NCBI GenBank assembly: GCA_005881495.1
Contig: VBHI01000113.1
Location: 1-5,545 of the forward strand
DNA: 5,545 nt
Reading direction: 5' to 3'
From: Chloroflexota bacterium
Lineage (GTDB): Bacteria; Chloroflexota; Ktedonobacteria; Ktedonobacterales; Ktedonobacteraceae
This document shows positions 1 through 5,218 of this stretch, in pieces (the first letter of the stretch is position 1; every line of letters begins with the position of its first letter). Made by a program: the position numbers and the translations under genes. The notes beneath the pieces were generated by a model. The model did not search any database and had not been told where the DNA came from. It saw only the letters and a list, made by a program, of their open reading frames with translations.

Positions 1-202
1 CAATAGTCACAAGATGGTTGCCGTGCTCCTTACCCCAATCCAGGCCATGGATGGTGCCCGCGACATATTCGGCTACAGCAATATCGGTGGCACGAAACGA
101 GACGCTTGCATTGATCAGCACGCCATCAACATCAAAGAAAATGGTATCGAACGTAGAAGGAAAAAGTAAATCTGGTCGTCTCCAAAGTACAGGGATCTGC
201 AT
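1..202 (-). CDS. HAD-superfamily phosphohydrolase, N-terminal part (runs off left edge)
   Basis: The first 67 codons of a gene reading leftward off the window. Residues 21-31 read IFFDVDGVLIN, the DxDG motif I of haloacid-dehalogenase-type phosphotransferases: D24 would be the nucleophile that forms the aspartyl-phosphate and D26 the general acid/base. The following stretch (SVSFRATDIAVAEYV) is a helix as expected for the start of a subfamily I cap, which suggests a soluble cytoplasmic phosphatase acting on a small phosphorylated metabolite; the substrate cannot be told. The ATG at 202 is well fixed: the codon just upstream in frame is a TGA stop, and an AAAGG ribosome-binding site (plus-strand 210-214) lies 7 nt ahead. 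Motifs II-IV lie outside the window, so intactness is unknown. The kinase gene lies 118 bp upstream in the same direction, so co-transcription is possible although a separate promoter is also suggested. Confidence 0.85.
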   Translation of the reverse strand, partial: MQIPVLWRRPDLLFPSTFDTIFFDVDGVLINASVSFRATDIAVAEYVAGTIHGLDWGKEHGNHLVTI

Positions 203-234
203 TCAAGGGCCTTTCATACATATAATTTTTATGT

Positions 235-262
235 GGGTGGTATCCACAGGAGGGTACCATCC
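235..262. repeat. 11-bp imperfect inverted repeat between kinase and HAD genes
   Basis: Arms 235-245 (GGGTGGTATCC) and 252-262 (GGGTACCATCC) can pair over 11 positions around a 6-nt loop. On the plus strand the two imperfect positions are G-T wobbles (237/260 and 243/254); on the minus strand, which is the one expected to be transcribed here, the same positions are A-C mismatches. Neither side is followed by a T-run, so it is not a classical intrinsic terminator. It would fall in the 5' leader of the HAD mRNA or in a kinase-HAD read-through transcript. Role unknown. Confidence 0.5.
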
Positions 263-273
263 TTACTACCATT

Positions 274-306
274 ATTATATGATATGAACGAACATTTCTA
301 CGTCAA
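274..306 (-). promoter_or_regulatory. possible promoter for the HAD gene
   Basis: On the minus strand TTGACG (plus-strand 301-306; 5 of 6 to the sigma-70 -35 box) is followed after 16 bp by TATCAT (279-284; 5 of 6 to -10). A perfect TATAAT overlaps just downstream (274-279) but would need a 21-bp spacer. Transcription would start around 265-272, giving a leader of about 65-70 nt before the HAD start codon. The -35 box is only 14 bp beyond the kinase stop codon, so the HAD gene may have its own promoter rather than rely on read-through. Sequence match only. Confidence 0.4.
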
Positions 307-320
307 CGATCAAACGGCGA

Positions 321-863
321 TCATTGCGCCAAAATTTCTATCACTGCGTTCATATCCTCTTCTCCCAGTATGTGTAGTCTATCCCAGCCCTCGCTGGGTG
401 CGTCGCGCAGTGTCTGTTGTAAGAGCTTCGCGTGATAGGGGTGCACCTTCTCTTCTACTTTGCGTTCGCGCCCCTGGTTCCACTGCGCACAGGTCTCCTG
501 TGAGATGTCAAAGATGAGCAGGCACGCCAGGTAGCCATACCTGCGTGCCATCTCGCGCAGCCTGCGACGAGCATCCGCGTAGAGAGCTGTGCTATCTGCC
601 ACGGTAAAGCGTCCCAGGAACATGCGCTTGTTAATGATGTAATAAAATACATCAAAGGCATCGCGATTCACCTGCTGATTGTTGACATCGTCACAGATAA
701 GCTCGCGACAATGATCGGATGAGACAATGACAGTTCTGCCGAAGCGTTGAGCAGCAAACGTGCTTTTCCCGGAGCCTGCCGGCCCGCACAGCACCAGGAG
801 CGTCCTGGGAGGTACTTTAATGCTTATTGGCATTCCATTATCGCCTGCTGTAACCCCCTCCAT
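321..863 (-). CDS. stand-alone Pnkp-like P-loop kinase (putative 5'-polynucleotide kinase)
   Basis: A 180-residue P-loop kinase, predicted to move the gamma-phosphate of ATP or GTP to a hydroxyl acceptor. Seen: Walker A GPAGSGKS at 27-34 (K33, S34); VSSDHCR with D50 and R53, matching the general base and acceptor-binding arginine of the Pnkp 5'-kinase domain; VADST near 90; and the arginine-rich lid GRERKVEE around 131-138. The order and spacing (Walker A, SSDxCR, DDxNxQ, AFDVxxYIxxKR, VxDxT, NxxR, VEE) follow the N-terminal module of the bacterial end-healing enzyme Pnkp as I recall it from Clostridium thermocellum. That enzyme continues into phosphatase and ligase modules, whereas this protein stops at the kinase. 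The start at 863 is preferred because a purine-rich AGGAGAGGA lies 12 nt upstream; an in-frame ATG at 833 (MPISIKVPP) fits the usual N-terminus of the family but has a weaker ribosome-binding site. No membrane segment. Acceptor (RNA, DNA or a small molecule) is inferred, not shown. Confidence 0.82.
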   Translation of the reverse strand: MEGVTAGDNGMPISIKVPPRTLLVLCGPAGSGKSTFAAQRFGRTVIVSSDHCRELICDDVNNQQVNRDAFDVFYYIINKRMFLGRFTVADSTALYADARRRLREMARRYGYLACLLIFDISQETCAQWNQGRERKVEEKVHPYHAKLLQQTLRDAPSEGWDRLHILGEEDMNAVIEILAQ

Positions 864-865
864 TA

Positions 866-894
866 TTGCGATGCTTCCTCTCCTCTGGTATAAT
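866..894 (+). promoter_or_regulatory. predicted sigma-70 promoter for alaS (extended -10)
   Basis: TTGCGA (866-871; 4 of 6 to consensus) is separated by an ideal 17 bp from a perfect TATAAT (889-894), which is preceded by TG at 886-887 (extended -10). Transcription would start near 900-903, leaving an untranslated leader of about 195 nt before the alaS GTG. The element lies between the kinase start codon and its upstream region and covers the kinase ribosome-binding site, so polymerase bound here would compete with transcription of the divergent gene. No transcript data; sequence match only. Confidence 0.55.
876..884 (-). promoter_or_regulatory. ribosome-binding site deciding the kinase start
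   Basis: Minus-strand AGGAGAGGA sits 12 nt before the ATG at 863. This long purine match supports 863 over the longer reading from 947, whose extra 28 residues (rich in Tyr, Cys and Arg) have no family support and no ribosome-binding site. The spacing is a little long, so initiation at the internal ATG at 833 is not excluded. Confidence 0.6.
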
Positions 895-1097
895 GCCCGT
901 GTATACATGTAACACACGCACCATGTATCTCGTAAATAGAGATACACTTACCATTTCATTTGCTAGGCGTATTTTACAATATCGGCGGGCTACTCTTGGC
1001 AGTTGCTAGCTTCCCTACACATACTTACGAATATTCATAACTGCTACTTCCCAAAAGGGATTACATACAACCATTACATTAGACGAGGGGCAACGAC
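895..1097 (+). promoter_or_regulatory. alaS 5' leader with short inverted repeats
   Basis: Divergent intergenic DNA with no convincing gene. TACATGTA (904-911) is a perfect 8-bp palindrome right after the predicted start site. ATACATG (903-909) can pair with CATGTAT (922-928); alternatively TGTATCTC (924-931) pairs with GAGATACA (939-946) around a 7-nt loop. The two stems share bases 924-928 and cannot form together. Further down, GCTAG (962-966) can pair with CTAGC (1006-1010), and TCCC-AAAA-GGGA (1049-1060) is a small hairpin. The leader ends in the GAGGGG ribosome-binding site. There is no T-box core (AGGGTGG-ACC) and no U-tract terminator, so the common tRNA-sensing riboswitch of synthetase genes is not supported. 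Regulation is possible but unproven. Confidence 0.4.
1085..1090 (+). promoter_or_regulatory. alaS ribosome-binding site
   Basis: GAGGGG lies 7 nt before the GTG codon at 1098. It decides this non-ATG start, which is also where AlaRS homologues begin (an N-terminal helix followed by the RxxYLxYFxxxGH motif). Confidence 0.8.
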
Positions 1098-3740
1098 GTG
1101 TCTGTTGAATTAAAACTCACAAGTACTGAAATTCGTGCGCGCTACCTGGATTACTTTGTCAGCAAAGGCCATCTCAAAGTACCCAGCTCATCACTCATTC
1201 CGCGCAATGACCCGACGGTCTTGCTCACAACGGCTGGTATGCAACAGATGATACCATACTTCCTGGGGAGGGAGACTCCTCCAGCGCTGCTAATGACCTC
1301 CGCCCAGAAATGTTTTCGCACGACCGATATCGACAAGGTGGGCAATGAGCGCTCTTTAACCTTTTTTGAAATGCTGGGTAATTTCTCCGTGGGCGAGTAT
1401 TTTAAGCGCGAAGCGATCACCTACGCCTGGGATCTGTTAACTCAGGTGCTCAAATTACCTGCCGAGCGTTTGCACCCCACGGTCCACCCGATTGATGACG
1501 AAGCTCCTCATTATTGGAGCGAGGTGGCGGGTTTCCCCGATGAGGCTATTGTACGATTGGAAGACAACTGGTGGGGACCTCCTGGGGCATCGGGACCATG
1601 CGGCCCCGACTCGGAAATCTACTTTGATCGCGGCGTGGAACATGGCTGTGGGCGGGCTGACTGCAAACCCGGTTGTGAATGCGAGCGCTTCCTGGAGATC
1701 TGGAACCTCGTCTTTATGCAATATTACCAGGACCTCGATGGCACTCGTACGCCCCTGCCCAGGAAGAATATCGACACTGGCCTTGGCCTGGAACGCCTGA
1801 CTATGGTCATGCAGGGGAAGGACTCGGTCTTCGATACAGACCTGTTCCGTCCCATTATTGACCGTTTCGCCTCCATTGCCAACACTACCTACGGGCTTGA
1901 TACCACACATGATGTGTCGTTGCGAGTCATCGCCGATCATGGGCGCGCACTGGTATTCCTGGCTGCCGATGGCGTCCTCCCAAGCAATGAAGGACGAGGT
2001 TATATCTTCCGTCGTCTCTTGCGCCGCGCCGTGCGCCATGGCAGACTGCTCGGCCTGGATAAGCCCTTCCTCTCGGAGGCCGCCGATACCGTCATCAATC
2101 TCATGAAGAGCCACTATGTCGAATTGGGCTTGCAACGCGACCGCATTATCGAGATTCTGAGCCTGGAAGAGAAGAAGTTCAATCAAACGCTGAACGCTGG
2201 CCTGGCGCTGCTCACTGAGCGCATAGAAGATATACAACACAAGGGCCACCATACCATACCCGGCGAAGACGCCTTTAAGCTCTATGATACCCATGGCTTC
2301 CCACTAGAGCTGACGCAAGAGGTGGCCGCCGAGCATGGACTGACGGTCGACGCCTCTGGCTTTGAGCAGTCTATGCAGCGTCAACAGGAGCGCAGTCGAG
2401 CAACTGGGGCGTTCACCCAGACGCGCGACGACCAGGCTTTGACGGACGTACTCAAGCGCGTTGGCGCCACTGAGTTCACCGGCTACCAGGGAATCGCTGG
2501 CGGCGGCAAAGTGGTTGGCCTGATCGTTGACGGCTCCGAAGTAGAGAGTATCAGTACACCGCAACAGGCGCTGTTGATCCTCGACTCTACCCCATTCTAT
2601 GCTGAGAGCGGAGGTCAAATAGGTGATCAGGGCGACATTAGCGGGTCAGTTGGTGTCTTCCATGTAAACGACACGCGTCGCCCACTCAAAGGCTTGATTG
2701 TCCATTATGGCGAGATGCGCGAAGGGTACCTGCGTGTCGGCGAAACTGTGCAAGCCAATGTCATAGAGCAGCGCCGCGAGGACACAATGCGCAATCACAG
2801 CGCCACACACTTGCTCCATAAGGCCCTGCGCGACATCATCGGCCCGCAGGTCGAACAACGCGGGTCGCTGGTTGAGCCTGAGCGTCTGCGCTTTGACTTC
2901 ACCTGCCCGCGCCCGCTGACCCCTTCAGAACTAGCACAGGTTGACGAACAGGTAAATCGTTGGATTCGTGCCAACGAACCCGTTCATACAAGTATAATGT
3001 CATTACAAGAGGCGTTGACGACGGGAGCAATGGCCCTCTTTGGCGAGAAATACGAAGACGTGGTGCGCGTGGTCTCGATGGGCAAGAGCACAGAGTTGTG
3101 TGGCGGCACCCATTGTTCATATACCGGCCAGATCGGACTGTATATCACCATTCAGGAGACAAGTATTGCCGCCGGTATTCGCCGCATTGAGGCGCTGACT
3201 GGACGCGGAGCCGAGGCCTATCTACGCCGCCGCAGCGCTGTTATCGATACCCTGGCTGCCAGGTTGCAGACGCAGCCTGATATGCTCGAGTCCCGCGTGG
3301 AGCAACTGCTGCAGGAGCTTGCTGCTGCTCGCCGTTCGGTCGCGCAGTACCACAGAGAAGCCGCTCAGCGAGAGGCGGAGGCGTTGGCGAAAGATGCACA
3401 GGAGGTCTCTGGCGTGCTGGTTGTCGCGGCGGCGGTGAATGTTCCGGACGAGAAGGTGCTGCGTGAGATGGGCGACATAGTGCGTAACAAACTGAGCCGT
3501 CCAGGGGTGGTGGTAGTAGCCAGCACCTATGATGAGCGTGTAGGCATCCAGGTGAGCGTTGACCCGGCACTGACGAAGCGCGGCCTGCATGCCGGTAAAA
3601 TAGCCAGCGTCGTTGGAGAACGCCTGGGTGGCAAAGGTGGCGGCAGGCCTGACTCAGCGCAAGGTGGAGGCAAAAATAAGGCTGAACTGGGAGCAGCTCT
3701 CGATCTAGTGCCTCGTTACGTGAAAGATAACATCAAGTAA
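1098..3740 (+). CDS. alaS: alanyl-tRNA synthetase
   Basis: Class II synthetase that charges tRNA-Ala in the cytoplasm and hydrolyses mischarged Ser/Gly-tRNA-Ala. At 880 residues it has the normal full length (about 875). Seen in order: the N-terminal catalytic core with LTFFEMLGNFSVGEYF (motif 2 region), ASGPCGPDSEIYFD around C168, EIWNLVFMQ and motif 3 DTGLGLERL; the tRNA-recognition segment with GYIFRRLLRRAVRHGR; the editing domain with zinc ligands H567/H571 (HSATH) and C668/H672 (CGGTH); a Glu/Arg/Ala-rich coiled-coil stretch near 735-775; and a DHHA1-type C-terminus with GGKGGGRPD (844-852) followed by AQGGG. All catalytic and editing motifs are intact. An oddity is a cysteine cluster C184-x4-C189-x3-C193-x-C195 in the catalytic domain. 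Starts with GTG. The gene stands alone rather than clearly in an operon: a repeat and 114 bp separate it from the next gene. Confidence 0.98.
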   Translation: MSVELKLTSTEIRARYLDYFVSKGHLKVPSSSLIPRNDPTVLLTTAGMQQMIPYFLGRETPPALLMTSAQKCFRTTDIDKVGNERSLTFFEMLGNFSVGEYFKREAITYAWDLLTQVLKLPAERLHPTVHPIDDEAPHYWSEVAGFPDEAIVRLEDNWWGPPGASGPCGPDSEIYFDRGVEHGCGRADCKPGCECERFLEIWNLVFMQYYQDLDGTRTPLPRKNIDTGLGLERLTMVMQGKDSVFDTDLFRPIIDRFASIANTTYGLDTTHDVSLRVIADHGRALVFLAADGVLPSNEGRGYIFRRLLRRAVRHGRLLGLDKPFLSEAADTVINLMKSHYVELGLQRDRIIEILSLEEKKFNQTLNAGLALLTERIEDIQHKGHHTIPGEDAFKLYDTHGFPLELTQEVAAEHGLTVDASGFEQSMQRQQERSRATGAFTQTRDDQALTDVLKRVGATEFTGYQGIAGGGKVVGLIVDGSEVESISTPQQALLILDSTPFYAESGGQIGDQGDISGSVGVFHVNDTRRPLKGLIVHYGEMREGYLRVGETVQANVIEQRREDTMRNHSATHLLHKALRDIIGPQVEQRGSLVEPERLRFDFTCPRPLTPSELAQVDEQVNRWIRANEPVHTSIMSLQEALTTGAMALFGEKYEDVVRVVSMGKSTELCGGTHCSYTGQIGLYITIQETSIAAGIRRIEALTGRGAEAYLRRRSAVIDTLAARLQTQPDMLESRVEQLLQELAAARRSVAQYHREAAQREAEALAKDAQEVSGVLVVAAAVNVPDEKVLREMGDIVRNKLSRPGVVVVASTYDERVGIQVSVDPALTKRGLHAGKIASVVGERLGGKGGGRPDSAQGGGKNKAELGAALDLVPRYVKDNIK

Positions 3741-3743
3741 CTT

Positions 3744-3773
3744 TTGCTTTATATAGGACATTTGTGCAATAAT
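3744..3773 (+). promoter_or_regulatory. weak candidate promoter for the FtsA-like gene
   Basis: TTGCTT (3744-3749) and AATAAT (3768-3773) are 18 bp apart, with TG at 3765-3766 forming an extended -10. If real, transcription would begin within the palindromic repeat just downstream. The match is modest; read-through from alaS is the alternative, since no U-tract terminator is visible after the alaS stop. Confidence 0.3.
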
Positions 3774-3826
3774 GTAGGGGCGACCCTTGGGTCGCCCTGG
3801 TAACATGCGGTCTGCGGTCGCCCTAC
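3774..3826. repeat. 53-bp palindromic intergenic repeat (GTAGGGGCGACC type)
   Basis: The element begins GTAGGGGCGACC (3774-3785) and ends GGTCGCCCTAC (3816-3826), inverted ends that differ by one missing C. Inside, GGGCGACCC (3778-3786) and GGGTCGCCC (3789-3797) form a perfect 9-bp stem with only TT between, and GCGGTC occurs twice (3807-3812 and 3814-3819). GTAGGGGCGACC-like palindromes are a familiar kind of dispersed, non-coding repeat in Chloroflexota and other genomes; I recognise the type but cannot count copies here. There is no T-run after the stem, so terminator function for alaS is uncertain, although such a strong hairpin could stabilise the mRNA 3' end. Confidence 0.7.
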
Positions 3827-3854
3827 TTGACCGCCATAGTTGGGATAATTAGGC

Positions 3855-5195
3855 ATGAAAAATCTCTTTCAAAGTCTGCGTAACCTCTTGCAGGGAAGAC
3901 AAGAAGAGAACGGATATCGTTACGGCCAGGAAAGCTTATACGAGGATCAGCCGTTCGCGACTGGCGGAGACGACCGGCAGCTTTTTACTGCTCTTGATAT
4001 CGGCACCGCATTCGCAAAAGCGATTATCGTTGAAGTACATGAAGACCAGGCCACTGTCCTGGGTGTGGGACGACATCAGCAGAGTTATTCCCACATGTCT
4101 GATGGCATCGTTACGGACATTTCAGGAGTGATCGCCAACTGCAATGAGGCGCTTATTAAAGCCGAAAAGTCAGCGGGTGGCATAGTTGCTCCTTCAGCCG
4201 TCATTGGCATAGCTGGAGAACTGGTCAAGGGAAGTTCTATCACTGTCAATAAACAACGGCAGCAACCCACGAAACCCGTTACGCCAGAAGAGCTTGAGTC
4301 GTTAATCACCGGAGCACAGCAAAAAATCTTGAAGGTCGCCAGAGATCGTATTGCCGCTGAGACGGGCTACCAGAACATTGAGGTGCGCCTGACCAATGCC
4401 GCGGTGATATCTGTGCGCATCGATGGACAAACGGTGGCTAATCCCATCGGCTTTCGCGGACGCCATTTCACACTGACGCTTTTTAGCGCCTTCGCCCCGC
4501 TGATGCAGTTGGGTGCGTTAGAGACCGTGGCTCAGGGATTGGATTTGACCCTGGTCTCAATTGTCGCGGAGCCATATGCCCTGGCGCGCTGCCTGAGTAC
4601 CAACGCTGGTTCTGATAGCGGAGCTATTTTCATTGATATCGGCGGCGGTACCACCGATATTGCTCTTGTGCGGCAGGGCGGCATTGAAGCGACGCGCATG
4701 TTTGCCCTTGGGGGGCGTACCTTTACACGCCGTCTGGCAACAAGCAAAGGTATCTCGGTCAAAGATGCAGAGAAGCTCAAGTTGACCTACAGTAGCGGCC
4801 TCCTCAAAGGTAGCGATCGTGACGAGATTCAGGCCATCCTTGCTCCTGAATGCCAGACATGGATGGATAGCATCGAACTGTTGATCGAGGAGCTGGCCAA
4901 AGGTGAACTGCTACCACCGGCCATATATACGGTGGGTGGTGGCTCTGCACTGCCAGTCCTGCGCAAGGAGCTAGAGTCCTTTCCCTGGACGGAGCGGCTG
5001 CCATTTGCTCGTCAACCAATCATAAAGACAGTGGAACCAGAAATGGTGACCACCATCAATGATCCGAAAGAATTACTGAAAAACGCGCAAGATATCACGC
5101 CAATGGCTCTGGCCTTCCAGGCCATTGAGCTGCAAAACGAGAACAATATCCTGGAGAGAGCGCTTTACCGGGTGATTCATAACATGCACATTTGA
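3855..5195 (+). CDS. FtsA/PilM-superfamily actin-like ATPase
   Basis: A 446-residue actin-fold protein. ATP-site motifs seen: phosphate-1 ALDIGTAFAKA (D48, G50, T51), phosphate-2 FIDIGGGTTDIA (D261, G263-G265, T266-T267, D268) and the adenosine motif YTVGGGSALP (G361-G363). Between the first two are the GIVTDISGV segment and an IGIAGELVKG / VRIDGQ.VANPIGFRG pattern that fits the 1C (SHS2-like) subdomain of FtsA rather than the extra domain of MreB or DnaK. The last 15 residues (432-446) form a clearly amphipathic helix with hydrophobic I, L, A, L, V, I and M on one face, as in the FtsA membrane-targeting tail. In known systems such proteins anchor FtsZ to the membrane (FtsA) or bind PilN at the type IV pilus base (PilM). 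Neither partner is visible here, so no symbol is given. The ATG at 3855 has an in-frame TAA two codons upstream and only a weak ribosome-binding site. The next gene begins 23 bp after the stop and is probably co-transcribed. Confidence 0.88.
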   Translation: MKNLFQSLRNLLQGRQEENGYRYGQESLYEDQPFATGGDDRQLFTALDIGTAFAKAIIVEVHEDQATVLGVGRHQQSYSHMSDGIVTDISGVIANCNEALIKAEKSAGGIVAPSAVIGIAGELVKGSSITVNKQRQQPTKPVTPEELESLITGAQQKILKVARDRIAAETGYQNIEVRLTNAAVISVRIDGQTVANPIGFRGRHFTLTLFSAFAPLMQLGALETVAQGLDLTLVSIVAEPYALARCLSTNAGSDSGAIFIDIGGGTTDIALVRQGGIEATRMFALGGRTFTRRLATSKGISVKDAEKLKLTYSSGLLKGSDRDEIQAILAPECQTWMDSIELLIEELAKGELLPPAIYTVGGGSALPVLRKELESFPWTERLPFARQPIIKTVEPEMVTTINDPKELLKNAQDITPMALAFQAIELQNENNILERALYRVIHNMHI

Positions 5196-5218
5196 GTTCG
5201 TTGGGGGTGAAAGGGTAT

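Noticed and set aside
18..287. 89-residue plus-strand reading frame
   Set aside because: It lies opposite the HAD gene, whose minus-strand translation carries the unmistakable DVDG motif; no family features in the plus-strand product.
864..947. Longer N-terminus for the kinase starting at 947 (28 extra residues)
   Set aside because: The extra stretch is Tyr/Cys/Arg-rich, has no ribosome-binding site and no family counterpart, and it overlaps the predicted alaS promoter and leader repeats. The ATG at 863 has AGGAGAGGA upstream.
923..1009. 28-codon plus-strand open reading frame in the alaS leader, a possible leader peptide
   Set aside because: No ribosome-binding site before its ATG, no run of alanine codons (only two Ala), and it ends without a nearby terminator. 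An ATG-TAA pair at 907-912 likewise has no ribosome-binding site.
895..1097. T-box riboswitch ahead of alaS
   Set aside because: The conserved AGGGTGG-ACC core and a U-tract terminator hairpin are both absent.
1455..2294. 279-residue minus-strand reading frame inside alaS
   Set aside because: Antisense shadow of a perfectly conserved alaS; no domain recognisable and no ribosome-binding site sought out as convincing.
3777..3798. Intrinsic terminator of alaS
   Set aside because: The stem is strong but has no downstream T-run and is better explained as part of the 53-bp repeat; terminator activity is not excluded.
3827..3849. TTGACC and GATAAT as a promoter for the FtsA-like gene
   Set aside because: The boxes are only 11 bp apart, too close for a sigma-70 promoter, and transcription would start at or inside the coding sequence.
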